From REEB509 sp049314555 (GTDB lineage Bacteria; Pseudomonadota; Alphaproteobacteria; Caulobacterales; Aquidulcibacteraceae), in the NCBI GenBank assembly GCA_049314555.1, contig JBMOEW010000004.1, positions 1 through 64,000 of the forward strand: a stretch of 64,000 nucleotides of DNA, read 5' to 3'. Each line of letters opens with the position of its first letter. Position 1 is the first letter of the stretch. Made by a program: the position numbers and the translations under genes. Positions 24,389-33,597 of this stretch are shown here, one piece after another. The notes under the pieces were generated by a model. That model had not been told where the DNA came from. It saw only the letters and a program-made list of their open reading frames with translations, and did no database searches.

Positions 24389-26863
24389 ATGGCGAAGAAA
24401 ATGCTGATCGACGCCGCGCACCCGGAAGAGACCCGGGTCGTGGTGATGGACGGGTTCAGAGTCGATGACTTTGATTTTGAGGTCCAAAACCGCAAACAGC
24501 TTCGTGGAAACATCTACCTAGCCAAGGTCACCCGGGTTGAACCCTCGCTGCAGGCCTGTTTCGTGGAGTATGGCGGCAATCGCCATGGCTTCCTGGCGTT
24601 TCCAGAAATCCACCCGGATTACTACCAGATCCCGGTTGATGACCGCGAGGCGCTGAAGGCCGAAGTTGCGGCGGCGCAGGCCGCGCAGGTCGAATCCTCC
24701 GACGGCGAAGACGGCGGTGGCGAAGAGGACGACGGCGACATCCTGGACGAACTGCGCCGCCGGCTGATCACGAGACGCTATAAGATTCAAGAGGTTGTGC
24801 GCCGCCGGCAGGTGATGCTGGTGCAAGTGGTGAAGGAAGAACGCGGCAACAAGGGCGCGGCGCTCACCACCTATTTGTCGCTGGCCGGGCGGTATTGTGT
24901 GTTGATGCCCAACACTGCCCGTGGGGGCGGGATTTCCCGCAAAATCACCAACAGCGCAGACCGCAAGCGCCTGAAGAAGATCGCAACGGATCTGGAACTG
25001 CCCAATGGCATGGGGCTGATTATTCGGACCGCCGGGGCCAAGCGCACCAAAACCGAAATCAAACGGGACTACGAATACCTGATCCGCCAGTGGGAAACGA
25101 TCCGCGACATGACCATGCGGTCGATCGCGCCGGCGCTGATCTATGAGGAATCGTCGCTGGTGAAGCGCGCGATCCGCGACCTTTACGACAAAGACGTGGA
25201 CGAAGTGCACGTGGAGGGCGAAGCGGCCTATCGCGAGGCCAAAGACTTCGTGCGCATGCTGATGCCAAGCCACGCCAAGCGCGTGCACGCCTGGAAAGGC
25301 CCCGGGCCGATCCTGACGCAGAATGGGGCTGAAAGGCAGCTGTCGAGTGCGTTTTCGCCGACCGTGAACCTGAAGTCCGGCGGCTATATCGTGATCAACC
25401 AGACTGAAGCGCTGGTGGCGATCGACGTGAACTCTGGCCGGGCCACGCGCGAACGCAACATCGAGCAAACCGCGCTTAAAACCAACCTGGAGGCCGCGGA
25501 GGAAGCCGCGCGCCAAATCCGTCTGCGGGATCTTGCGGGCCTTGTCGTGATCGATTTCATCGACATGGAAGAGGCCAAAAACGACCGGGCCGTTGAAAAG
25601 CGGATGAAGGACAGCCTGCGCTTTGACCGGTCGCGGGTGCAGATGGGCAAGATCAGCCCGTTTGGCCTGCTGGAGTTGTCGCGGCAGAGGCGGCGTACCG
25701 GAATCGTGGAGGGCAGCTCGCACGTGTGCCACCATTGCGGGGGCAGCGGGCGGGTGCGCAGCGTGGAATCGAGCGCGCTCAATCTGTTGCGGGCAATTGA
25801 GGAAAGTGCAGCGAAGGCTGCGGGCGGCGTGCTGGAAGTGCGGGCCGCCACCGATGTGGCTTTGTATGTCCTGAACGACAAGCGCAGCTTCCTGGAACAG
25901 CTGGAACAGACCCGCGATATCCGCGTGCGGGTGCTGGCGGGCGGCGACATGATGGGGGCGGAGTTCGATATCGGCTTTGGAGGGCCGCGCCACAGCGAAG
26001 ATTTGGATCACGACGAGGGGGCTGAGCCGGTCGAACGGCCGCAACGCGCCCCGCGGGAGGAGCCGCGCGAGGCTCGCGAACCGCGTGGCGGCCGCGGCGG
26101 ACGTGGAGAACGGGCGGAACGCTATGGTCGGTCCGATCGGGCAACGCCTGGCCCAGCGGATGTCGACTCTTCGCCAGACGAGGCCGAAGACCACGAGGTT
26201 GAAGCTGTTATTGAGGCGGACGGCGATGCCAGCGGGCGGCGGCGGCGGCGCGGTCGACGGGGCGGACGGCGGGGTCGCGAGGGCGGTGAAGGCGTTGAGG
26301 CACGGGGCGAAGCGGCTCCTGAAAGCGAAACGCCACGCCCAGCAGACGCCCGCGGACCGCGCACCAGCGACGAACGCGGCCGGCGGCGCCGTCGGCGGCG
26401 GGGTCGTGGTCGGTCCGGGATGGAGTTTGACGGGGGCGAACACTTCGACTTCCTCGCCACCGATCCGATTGCGGTACTTGGGGCCGACATCGACGATGGC
26501 GATGCGGGTGACGAAGACGACGAAGGCACGGGCAGTGAACGTCCAGAGGCTGAGGTGATTGCCCAGGCAGAACCCGCTGCCGCTGCGCCGGCGCGCCGGC
26601 AAGGCCGTGAGCGGGGTCGTGGTGGCGGACGGGCCCCTGCGGCTGAGGCCGAGCCCGCTTCAGAGGCAGCGCTGCCAGACTCAGATCCGGCACCCGTGGC
26701 CCTAGAGGTGGCAGCGCCATCGCCAGTGGCGGATGCGGAACCGGAACCCGCGGCCCCTGCCCTGTCTCCGGCGCAATTGTCGCCGGAGACCTACCAGCCA
26801 GATCAAGAACGGCGCGACCGGTTCTTCTCCAGGCTGCGGCCTTGGGGCAAGAAGGATATCTGA
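24389..26863 (+). CDS. rne: Ribonuclease E
   Basis: Essential endoribonuclease and degradosome scaffold. The 824 residues contain an S1 domain (about 35-135) interrupted by a very acidic insertion (DGEDGGGEEDDGD), a feature of alphaproteobacterial RNase E. The catalytic domain holds metal-binding aspartates in AIDVNSG (about 345) and VIDFIDME (about 388) and a Zn-link CHHC (about 446-450). The C-terminal third is disordered, with arginine/glycine-rich RNA-binding clusters alternating with acidic runs, and ends RFFSRLRPWGKKDI, possibly a partner-binding tip. Start ATG follows a CGGAG ribosome site. Confidence 0.95.
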   Translation: MAKKMLIDAAHPEETRVVVMDGFRVDDFDFEVQNRKQLRGNIYLAKVTRVEPSLQACFVEYGGNRHGFLAFPEIHPDYYQIPVDDREALKAEVAAAQAAQVESSDGEDGGGEEDDGDILDELRRRLITRRYKIQEVVRRRQVMLVQVVKEERGNKGAALTTYLSLAGRYCVLMPNTARGGGISRKITNSADRKRLKKIATDLELPNGMGLIIRTAGAKRTKTEIKRDYEYLIRQWETIRDMTMRSIAPALIYEESSLVKRAIRDLYDKDVDEVHVEGEAAYREAKDFVRMLMPSHAKRVHAWKGPGPILTQNGAERQLSSAFSPTVNLKSGGYIVINQTEALVAIDVNSGRATRERNIEQTALKTNLEAAEEAARQIRLRDLAGLVVIDFIDMEEAKNDRAVEKRMKDSLRFDRSRVQMGKISPFGLLELSRQRRRTGIVEGSSHVCHHCGGSGRVRSVESSALNLLRAIEESAAKAAGGVLEVRAATDVALYVLNDKRSFLEQLEQTRDIRVRVLAGGDMMGAEFDIGFGGPRHSEDLDHDEGAEPVERPQRAPREEPREAREPRGGRGGRGERAERYGRSDRATPGPADVDSSPDEAEDHEVEAVIEADGDASGRRRRRGRRGGRRGREGGEGVEARGEAAPESETPRPADARGPRTSDERGRRRRRRRGRGRSGMEFDGGEHFDFLATDPIAVLGADIDDGDAGDEDDEGTGSERPEAEVIAQAEPAAAAPARRQGRERGRGGGRAPAAEAEPASEAALPDSDPAPVALEVAAPSPVADAEPEPAAPALSPAQLSPETYQPDQERRDRFFSRLRPWGKKDI

Positions 26864-26944
26864 ACAGGCTGTAAGGCCATCTACTCGCCACAAACCGGCG
26901 TCAGAGCAGGTTTGGGTTGGCTGGATATCGGTGGAAGGAACGCC

Positions 26945-28312
26945 ATGCTGGCGAAGTCTTTGGCACGGGCGCTTTGCGGCGGATTCGCAGTGTTTGCGGC
27001 GTTGGCGGGCCCTGTGGCGCACGCACAGAGCGTCATCCGTGATGCGGAGATCGAGCACACGCTGCGCGATTTCACCGATCCGATCTTGCGGGCGGCCAAC
27101 ATCAACCCAGCCGAAGTGCAAGTGACCTTGATTGGCGATCCTGTTCCCAACGCCTTTGTGGCGCGGGGCCAACGGATCTTCTTGCATACTGGCCTGATCA
27201 CGGCCGCGGAAAATCCCAATGAAGTGATCGGGGTGATCGCGCACGAAACTGGCCATATTTCTGGCGGGCACTTGGCGCGCATGCGCGATGCGATGCGCCA
27301 AGCGCAAACGCCGGCTTGGATCGCGATTGGGGTTGGTATTTTGGCGATCGCTGCTGGGGCACCAGACGCCGGGGTTAGCCTGATTGCAGGGGCACCGCAA
27401 TTTGCGATGGGGTCTTTTGTGCGCCACACGCAAACGCAGGAATCCTCGGCCGATCAGGCGGCTGTGACCTATCTGGATGCGACGGGGCAATCTGGCGCGG
27501 GGCTGATCAGCTTCTTTGAACGGGAATTCCGCCCCAACGAGTTCATGACCCGGCGCTTGCCGCCTTACCTGATGACGCACCCTTTCACCTCAGACCGGGT
27601 GCAGGCGCTGCGCCAGCGGGTGGAAGCCTCACCGTATTACAACACGCCGCCATCCGCCGAAACGACGCTTGAGTTCGATATGATGAAGGCCAAGTTGATC
27701 GGCTTTCTCAGCCCGGTGACGGAAACCCGCTCTTTGTATCCGCGGTCGGATACCTCGCTACCGGCGCGGTATGCGCGGGCGATTGCTTCTTACCGGGAGC
27801 CGAACCCGCCGCAGGCGCGCGCCGAGATCCAAGCGTTGATCGATGATTACCCCGAAAATCCCTACTTCCAGGAGTTGATGGGGCAGATGCTGTTTGAGGG
27901 CGGCGATTCCGCTGGCGCCGTGCCGTTTCATCGGCGCTCGGTGGAGCTTGCGCCGGGTGAGCCGCTTTTGGAAGTCAACCTCGCGCGGGCGCTTTTGGGC
28001 TTAAACCAGGAGGCCGCCACCCGAGAGGCGGTTCAGCACCTTGAAGCGTCTTTGAGCGTTGATCGGGAAAACGGATTGGCATGGCGGGAATTGTCCACCG
28101 CTTATGACCGGTTGGGGGAAGCTGGCCTCGCGCGGCTTGCCTCGGCGGAGCAGTTCTATGTGGGCGGCAACTTCCCGCTGGCGCGCAATTTTGCGGAACG
28201 GGCCCGTCGGGAATTGTCGCCGGAGACCCAACCAATTGCCTATCGGCGGGTGGATGACATCATCACCTTCACGCAGAACGCGCTGGAAGACGCCGAAAAT
28301 CGGCGCAATTGA
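26945..28312 (+). CDS. Periplasmic M48 zinc protease with TPR repeats (BepA-like)
   Basis: A 455-residue exported protein. A signal peptide (cleavage near AHAQS, residue 28) precedes an M48 metalloprotease domain with HETGH at residues 100-104 and the downstream glutamate in ESSADQAA. C-terminal tetratricopeptide repeats occupy about 270-430. This is the architecture of BepA/YfgC, which degrades or chaperones stalled outer-membrane proteins such as LptD. ATG 26945 follows a GGAAGGA ribosome site. It probably forms a unit with the DsbA-family gene 27 bases downstream, fitting an envelope quality-control role. Confidence 0.9.
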   Translation: MLAKSLARALCGGFAVFAALAGPVAHAQSVIRDAEIEHTLRDFTDPILRAANINPAEVQVTLIGDPVPNAFVARGQRIFLHTGLITAAENPNEVIGVIAHETGHISGGHLARMRDAMRQAQTPAWIAIGVGILAIAAGAPDAGVSLIAGAPQFAMGSFVRHTQTQESSADQAAVTYLDATGQSGAGLISFFEREFRPNEFMTRRLPPYLMTHPFTSDRVQALRQRVEASPYYNTPPSAETTLEFDMMKAKLIGFLSPVTETRSLYPRSDTSLPARYARAIASYREPNPPQARAEIQALIDDYPENPYFQELMGQMLFEGGDSAGAVPFHRRSVELAPGEPLLEVNLARALLGLNQEAATREAVQHLEASLSVDRENGLAWRELSTAYDRLGEAGLARLASAEQFYVGGNFPLARNFAERARRELSPETQPIAYRRVDDIITFTQNALEDAENRRN

Positions 28313-28339
28313 GGGTGGCGCGCAGCATTCGGGGCTGGC

Positions 28340-29089
28340 ATGTCGGTCCTTGAGAGGTTAATGGGCGGCATGTTTGGTTTGCGATCCCTTCTGGCCGGGT
28401 TGGCCATTGTCTTTGCGCTCACCGTGCCTGCGGCTGCCCAATCGTTTAATGCCCAGGAACAGGCGGAGATCCGCGCTTTGATGCGCGATTATCTGCTGCG
28501 CAATCCAGAAGTCTTGGAAGAGGCGATCACCGCCCTGCAGGCGCGGCGAAAGGCACAAGCCCTGGCGCGGATCGAGGGCGAAAGCCGGGCGTTTTCGCTG
28601 GGGCCCCGCAACGCGCCGATCACCATCGTTGAGTTCTTTGACTATCAGTGTGGCTTTTGCCATGCGGCAATGGACTGGGTGTTTGCTACGGCGCGCGCAC
28701 GCAACGATGTGCGGGTAGTGTTCATGGAGATGCCTGGTCTTGGGCCGGCATCTGAAGAGGCTGCCCGCGCAGCGGTGGCCTCGATCCGGCAGGGCCGCTA
28801 TGAGCCGTTCCATCGCGCGCTGATGGCCAATTCCCGCGAGCTGAACAGCGCCAGGATCGACGAGTTGGCGCGGTCTGTGGGCGTGGACGTGACGCGGATG
28901 CGGCGGGATATGCGGGACCCGGCCATTGATGCCCTGTTTGCGGACGTGCACCAGATGGCGAGCGACGCCGGGGGTGCGGGCACGCCGTTCTTCTTGATCA
29001 ACGGCACACCGGTTTCCGGGTTCGATCGGCCGGGGCTGGATGCGGCGCTGGAGTCCGCTGTGCGCGCGACGCGCACGCGCAGTCGATAA
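28340..29089 (+). CDS. DsbA-family thiol:disulfide protein
   Basis: Exported thioredoxin-fold protein of 249 residues: signal peptide, then an N-terminal helical segment of the Com1/ScsC type (AEIRALMRDYLLRNPEVLEEAI), then a DsbA domain. The active site is CGFC at residues 104-107 and the cis-proline is in AGTPFFLING. It is probably an oxidase or isomerase of periplasmic disulfides. An alternative start at 28361 has a GAGAGG site only 3 bases away; the first ATG is kept. Its neighbour is a periplasmic protease. Confidence 0.88.
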   Translation: MSVLERLMGGMFGLRSLLAGLAIVFALTVPAAAQSFNAQEQAEIRALMRDYLLRNPEVLEEAITALQARRKAQALARIEGESRAFSLGPRNAPITIVEFFDYQCGFCHAAMDWVFATARARNDVRVVFMEMPGLGPASEEAARAAVASIRQGRYEPFHRALMANSRELNSARIDELARSVGVDVTRMRRDMRDPAIDALFADVHQMASDAGGAGTPFFLINGTPVSGFDRPGLDAALESAVRATRTRSR

Positions 29090-29091
29090 GC

Positions 29092-29886
29092 CTAAATCAG
29101 CCCGGCCAGGGGGGAAGACGGATCGGCGTATCGCTTCTTTGGCATGCGCCCCGCCAGATACCCTTCCCGGCCGGCGATGACGGCGTGACGCATCGCGCGG
29201 GCCATGCGGATGGGGTCTTTGGCTTCGGCGATGGCGGTGTTCATGAGCACGCCGTCGCAGCCCAGCTCCATCGCCATCGCGGCATCGCTGGGGCTGCCGA
29301 CGCCGGCATCCACAATCACCGGCACGCGGGATTGTTCAACGATCAGGCGAATCGTTACGGGGTTTTGGATGCCCAGCCCCGAGCCGATCAACGACCCCAA
29401 TGGCATGATCGCCACGCAGCCTACATCTTCGAGCTTGCGGGCATAAACGGGATCATCCGAGCAATACACCATCACTTCAAACCCCTCAGCGGTCAGGCAT
29501 TTGGCGGCTTTGAGGGTTTCTTCCATGTCCGGGTAAAGGGTTTTCTGGTCGGCCAGGACTTCCAGTTTCACCAACGTCCAGCCGCCCGCCTCACGGGCCA
29601 GGCGCAGGGTGCGAATCGCGTCGTCAGCGGTGAAACAGCCGGCGGTGTTGGGCAGATAGGTGACCTGTTTGGGGTCTATAAAGTCCACCAGGCGGGGCTG
29701 GCTGGGGTCTGAGAGGTTCACCCGGCGCAGGGCAACAGTGACCATATCGGCACCGCTGGCGGCGAGCGCTGCGGCGTTTTCCGCATATGACTTATACTTA
29801 CCGGTGCCGATAATCAGGCGGGAGGCAAACCGACGGCCGGCAATGACCAGGGGCTGATCGGTTTGGGAGTCTTGCGTGTCCGCCAT
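29092..29886 (-). CDS. thiG: Thiazole synthase ThiG
   Basis: Condenses deoxyxylulose phosphate, dehydroglycine and ThiS thiocarboxylate into the thiamin thiazole. The 264-residue TIM barrel shows the FASRLIIGTGKY start, the Schiff-base lysine in TLVKLEVL, and the phosphate-binding GVGSPSDAAMAMELG block. Its ATG overlaps the thiS stop (ATGA). It converges on the DsbA-family gene, 2 bases between stops. Confidence 0.95.
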   Translation of the reverse strand: MADTQDSQTDQPLVIAGRRFASRLIIGTGKYKSYAENAAALAASGADMVTVALRRVNLSDPSQPRLVDFIDPKQVTYLPNTAGCFTADDAIRTLRLAREAGGWTLVKLEVLADQKTLYPDMEETLKAAKCLTAEGFEVMVYCSDDPVYARKLEDVGCVAIMPLGSLIGSGLGIQNPVTIRLIVEQSRVPVIVDAGVGSPSDAAMAMELGCDGVLMNTAIAEAKDPIRMARAMRHAVIAGREGYLAGRMPKKRYADPSSPLAGLI

Positions 29887-30086
29887 CAGCCGCCTCCAAC
29901 AAATTCAACAACTTCCAGATTGTCGCCGGCCTGAAGTACCGTCTGGCTGTAGACAGACCGGGACACGATGGTCCCGTTTCGCTCTACAGCAACTTTCAAG
30001 GGATTGAGCCCTAAGCCACTCAACAGGGTCTCCAGGGTTTCCCCATCTCGCGCAATGCGCATTTCTCCATTGACCGTAAGCTGCAT
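29886..30086 (-). CDS. thiS: Sulfur carrier protein ThiS
   Basis: Ubiquitin-like sulfur carrier of 66 residues ending in the required Gly-Gly (EFVGGG), which is adenylated and thiocarboxylated before donating sulfur to ThiG. ATG 30086 gives the standard size; the frame is open further upstream but that extension is cysteine/arginine-rich and unlike the family. Only about 70 bases separate it from the divergent aroQ, so there is no room for a TPP riboswitch. Confidence 0.93.
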   Translation of the reverse strand: MQLTVNGEMRIARDGETLETLLSGLGLNPLKVAVERNGTIVSRSVYSQTVLQAGDNLEVVEFVGGG

Positions 30087-30157
30087 AGGCCGTCCTATCC
30101 GCTCCCGACATAGGCCCGCCCCACGGCGGGTGCAACCTCGACGAGCCCCGCCACACC

Positions 30158-30649
30158 ATGGCCAAGCCGCCTTCCCCCCTTGCCAAACCGATTTTTGTGC
30201 TGAATGGACCAAACCTGAACCGGTTGGGGAGTCGCGAGCCCGGTGTTTATGGATCCGCGACCCTGAAAGACATTGAGGCCCAAATTGTCCCGATTGCAGA
30301 CGAGCTGGCGGTGAGCGTGATTTGGCGCCAGTCCAACCATGAAGGTGAGCTGATCGATTGGCTGCATGAGGCCGATGCAGCGGCGGCGGCTGTAGTCTTC
30401 AATCCCGGCGGTTATACGCATACATCTGTTGCCCTGCGGGACGCGGTTTTGTCGATCCGGGTTCCGGTGATTGAGGTGCACTTGTCTAATCCTATGGCGC
30501 GCGAAGCATTTCGCCATACATCGTTCATTTCCCCCGTTGCGCGGGGCGTCATCTCTGGGTTTGGTGCGGCGGGCTATGGGCTTGCTGTGCGCGCTGCCGC
30601 TGATCTGGCAGACCAGAAAGCCCCGCCGCACGGCTCAACAGGAGCATAA
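30158..30649 (+). CDS. aroQ: 3-dehydroquinate dehydratase, type II
   Basis: Third step of the shikimate pathway. The 163-residue type II enzyme shows the NGPNLNRLGSREP substrate loop with catalytic tyrosine in GVYGSATL, NPGGYTHTS, and the catalytic histidine in IEVHLSNP. It is the first gene of aroQ-accB-accC, a common alphaproteobacterial order; accB starts 6 bases after its stop behind an AGGAG site. Confidence 0.95.
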   Translation: MAKPPSPLAKPIFVLNGPNLNRLGSREPGVYGSATLKDIEAQIVPIADELAVSVIWRQSNHEGELIDWLHEADAAAAAVVFNPGGYTHTSVALRDAVLSIRVPVIEVHLSNPMAREAFRHTSFISPVARGVISGFGAAGYGLAVRAAADLADQKAPPHGSTGA

Positions 30650-30655
30650 AGCACG

Positions 30656-31150
30656 ATGTCTGAGAAAAAAGGTGGCTCGGGGGTGATAGACCCGGAGTTC
30701 GTAAGGGAATTGGCCGCCATCTTGACCGAGCAGTCTTTGACTGAGATCGAGCTGGAACAAGGCGACTTGCGCCTGCGGCTCGCCAAGATTGCCCCCGCGG
30801 TGACGATGATGGCGTCTGCCCCCTCTGCGCCTGCGAGTTTTGCGCCTGCGCCGGCAGCGGCGGCCGTGCCTGTGGGTCTGCCGCCGGGGCCAAGCGTTGC
30901 TCCGGAAGCAAACCATCCAGGCGCTGTGCGCTCGCCGATGGTGGGTACGGCGTATCTGTCGTCTGAGCCTGGTGCGGCAGCGTTCGTGCGGGTGGGCGAT
31001 ACGGTCGCTGCGGGGCAAACCCTGCTGATTGTTGAGGCCATGAAGACGTTCAACCCGATCCCTGCGCCCCGCGCCGGCAAGGTGAAGCAAATCCTGGTCA
31101 GCGACGCGCAGCCCGTCGAGTACGATGAGCCGCTGGTGATCGTGGAATAG
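30656..31150 (+). CDS. accB: Biotin carboxyl carrier protein of acetyl-CoA carboxylase
   Basis: Carries carboxybiotin between biotin carboxylase and carboxyltransferase in fatty-acid initiation. The 164-residue protein has an N-terminal dimer region, an alanine/proline hinge (about 50-90), and a biotinyl domain with the EAMK motif, biotinylated lysine K130. It is followed by accC. Confidence 0.96.
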   Translation: MSEKKGGSGVIDPEFVRELAAILTEQSLTEIELEQGDLRLRLAKIAPAVTMMASAPSAPASFAPAPAAAAVPVGLPPGPSVAPEANHPGAVRSPMVGTAYLSSEPGAAAFVRVGDTVAAGQTLLIVEAMKTFNPIPAPRAGKVKQILVSDAQPVEYDEPLVIVE

Positions 31151-31202
31151 GCCATCTTTGGCAAGCATCGGCGCGGAACACCGCCGCCAACGGACAGACA
31201 CC

Positions 31203-32546
31203 ATGTTTGATAAGGTCTTGATCGCCAACCGTGGGGAGATCGCACTGCGCATCCACCGCGCGTGCAAGGAAATGGGAATAGCCACCGTGGCTGTGCACAG
31301 CCAGGCCGACGCCGATGCGATGCACGTGCGCTTGGCTGACGAGAGCGTGTGCATCGGCCCACCGGCGGCGGCCAAAAGCTATCTGCACATTCCAGCGATT
31401 ATGGCAGCGGCGGAAATCACCAACGCGCAGGCCATTCACCCGGGCTACGGGTTTTTGTCTGAAAATGCGCGGTTTGCCGAGATCGTGGAAAAATCAGGCC
31501 TGGTATTCATTGGACCCAAGCCTGAACACATCCGGATGATGGGCGACAAGATCACCGCCAAGCAAGCCGCGGTCGAAGCGGGCATACCGGTGGTGCCAGG
31601 GTCTGACGGGCCGATCACAAACGACGATCAGGCAAAAAAAGTAGCCAAGCAGATCGGCTTTCCGGTGCTGGTGAAGGCGGCGGCTGGCGGTGGCGGGCGC
31701 GGGATGAAGGTGGCGCGGGATGCGTCTGAGCTGTCTGAGGCGTTATCCACTGCGCGCTCGGAGGCCAAGGCCGCGTTTGGCGATGACAGCGTTTATCTCG
31801 AAAAGTATCTGGATCGGCCGCGGCATATCGAAATCCAGATCGCCGCCGACAGCCACGGCAACGTGATCCATTTGGGTGAGCGCGATTGTTCGCTGCAGCG
31901 CCGCCACCAAAAGGTGTGGGAGGAGGCCCCCTCGCCGGCTCTTAATGCCGATCAACGCGCCGAGATTGGCGAAACCACCGCGCGGGCGATCAAAAAGCTT
32001 GGGTATTTGGGGGTGGGGACCGTTGAGTACCTCTATGAGAATGGGAAGTTCTATTTCATCGAGATGAATACCCGGCTGCAGGTTGAGCACCCGGTGACGG
32101 AAATGATCACGCGGCTGGATCTGGTGCGCGAGCAAATCCTGATCGCCTCTGGGGCACCGCTGACGATGAAGCAAAGCGAAGTGCCGTTCATCGGACACGC
32201 CATCGAGGTGCGGATCAACGCGGAAAACCCCAAGACCTTTGCTCCCTCGCCCGGCACGATCACCGGGTTTCACCAACCCGGCGGATTGGGCGTCCGGCTC
32301 GATTCAGCGATCTATGCGGGCTACAAAATTCCGCCCTATTACGACAGCTTGATCGGCAAATTGATCGTGCACGGGCGCAACCGGATGGAATGCATCATGC
32401 GCCTGAAGCGGTCGCTGGATGAGATCGTGATCTCAGGCCCCGACACCACGGTGCCGCTGTTTCAGCGTCTGGTGAAGGAAGACGACATCATCAACGGCGA
32501 CTACTCAATCCGGTGGCTGGAAGAGTTTCTGAAGGCCAACCCCTGA
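31203..32546 (+). CDS. accC: Biotin carboxylase subunit of acetyl-CoA carboxylase
   Basis: ATP-grasp enzyme that carboxylates the AccB biotin. The 447 residues contain HPGYGFLSENARFAE, the glycine-rich ATP loop KAAAGGGGRGMK, the ERDCSLQRRHQKVWEEAPS block and the catalytic FIEMNTRLQVEHPVTE strand. ATG 31203 is the family start; the in-frame extension back to the accB stop has no homology I recognise. The 52-base gap to accB is consistent with one transcript. Confidence 0.96.
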   Translation: MFDKVLIANRGEIALRIHRACKEMGIATVAVHSQADADAMHVRLADESVCIGPPAAAKSYLHIPAIMAAAEITNAQAIHPGYGFLSENARFAEIVEKSGLVFIGPKPEHIRMMGDKITAKQAAVEAGIPVVPGSDGPITNDDQAKKVAKQIGFPVLVKAAAGGGGRGMKVARDASELSEALSTARSEAKAAFGDDSVYLEKYLDRPRHIEIQIAADSHGNVIHLGERDCSLQRRHQKVWEEAPSPALNADQRAEIGETTARAIKKLGYLGVGTVEYLYENGKFYFIEMNTRLQVEHPVTEMITRLDLVREQILIASGAPLTMKQSEVPFIGHAIEVRINAENPKTFAPSPGTITGFHQPGGLGVRLDSAIYAGYKIPPYYDSLIGKLIVHGRNRMECIMRLKRSLDEIVISGPDTTVPLFQRLVKEDDIINGDYSIRWLEEFLKANP

Positions 32547-32569
32547 GCTGGCCCTTTGGGGGTGCGCAG

Positions 32570-33229
32570 ATGGCGTTGCGGCGCAGTTTCTGGGTCGATG
32601 AGGCGCTCGATTGCTACCGACGGGGCGTGTTTCCGATGGCGGAGACCCGCGACAGCCGGGAGATCTTCCTGGTGGACCCGGAAGAGCGGGGCATTGTTCC
32701 GCTGGAGGGGTTCCATGTGCCAAGGCGCTTAGCGCGGGCGCTGCGCACGGGGCGCTTCCAGTTTAGCGTCAATACGGACTTTGCCGGCGTGATCAGGGCC
32801 TGTGCGGTGGCGCGGCGCGACGAGGGGCAAACTTGGATCAACGCCGGCATTGAGGCGCTCTACAAGGAGTTGCACCGGCTTGGGCATGCCCACAGCGTGG
32901 AGGTGCATTGCGAGGGGGCGTTCGCCGGCGGGCTTTATGGGGTGGCGCTTGGGGGTGCTTTCTTTGGCGAGAGCATGTTTTCGCGGCGCACCGATGCCAG
33001 CAAAGCTGCGCTGGTGCATCTTGTGGCGCGGCTGCGGTTTGGCGGGTTTCGCTTGTTGGACGCGCAGTTCTGGACCGATCACCTTGGCCAATTTGGTGCG
33101 CAAACCTTACCGCGGGCCGCTTTCAAACAAAGGCTGGCGGCGGCCTTGACCGGACCGGGCGATTTTCTGGCGTTAGACCCGAATACGCCCGCCGATCAGC
33201 TCCTGCAGTCAATCGCCCAGACGTCATAG
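32570..33229 (+). CDS. aat: Leucyl/phenylalanyl-tRNA-protein transferase
   Basis: Adds Leu or Phe to N-terminal Arg/Lys of proteins, creating N-degrons for ClpS/ClpAP. The 219-residue protein shows the family blocks CYRRGVFPMAE, GLYGVALGGAFFGESMFS and LLDAQFWTDHLGQFGA. ATG 32570 has a GGGGG ribosome site. The 3' end overlaps the convergent DUF2155 gene by 34 bases. Confidence 0.93.
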   Translation: MALRRSFWVDEALDCYRRGVFPMAETRDSREIFLVDPEERGIVPLEGFHVPRRLARALRTGRFQFSVNTDFAGVIRACAVARRDEGQTWINAGIEALYKELHRLGHAHSVEVHCEGAFAGGLYGVALGGAFFGESMFSRRTDASKAALVHLVARLRFGGFRLLDAQFWTDHLGQFGAQTLPRAAFKQRLAAALTGPGDFLALDPNTPADQLLQSIAQTS

Positions 33230-33597
33230 ACGGCATGCTGTAGGGCATTGAGCCCGGGCGATGAGGCAAACATCCAGCCGGCAAACAGGCGTGAGGGGGC
33301 GGCGGCCGCATCTTCATTCGATTCGGTGCGCACGGGGGCGGTGTCTTCAATTTCCAGATAGACGCTGACCTCCGGTGTTTCCTCCGCCGGCCGCTTTTCG
33401 CAGCTGCGCACCGTGATCCGCAGCGACCCAAACTGGACGGGCTCGCCGGCTGTGGCGCGGAAATCGCGAGCGTGGCCGGTGACTTTGTCTAGGCCCCGCA
33501 GCACGGCGGTTTCGGCGAACGCTGGCCCTGCGGCGGCGGCGGAAGCGAGCACAACCGCGGCAAGGGCCAAGCGGAGCAAGGATGGCGCGCGCTTCAT
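33196..33597 (-). CDS. DUF2155 exported protein
   Basis: A 133-residue protein with a signal peptide (cleavage near AFAE, residue 29) and the DUF2155 pattern: LRGLDKVTGHA, RITVRSCEKRP, and the C-terminal LFAGWMFASSPGLNALQHAVYDVWAIDC. Two conserved cysteines (in VRSCEKR and AIDC) may form a disulfide. The function is unknown, but it is regularly adjacent to aat, MlaD and NDUFA12 genes in alphaproteobacteria. Its start overlaps the mlaD stop (ATGA) and its end overlaps aat on the other strand. Confidence 0.9.
   Translation of the reverse strand: MKRAPSLLRLALAAVVLASAAAAGPAFAETAVLRGLDKVTGHARDFRATAGEPVQFGSLRITVRSCEKRPAEETPEVSVYLEIEDTAPVRTESNEDAAAAPSRLFAGWMFASSPGLNALQHAVYDVWAIDCRS

Noticed and set aside
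24518..26602. 694-aa minus-strand frame antisense to rne
   Set aside because: Length is explained by high GC on the strand opposite a conserved gene; the translation is compositionally odd with no family features.
30087..30157. TPP riboswitch upstream of thiS
   Set aside because: Only about 70 bases separate thiS from divergent aroQ and no thi-box-like sequence is visible.
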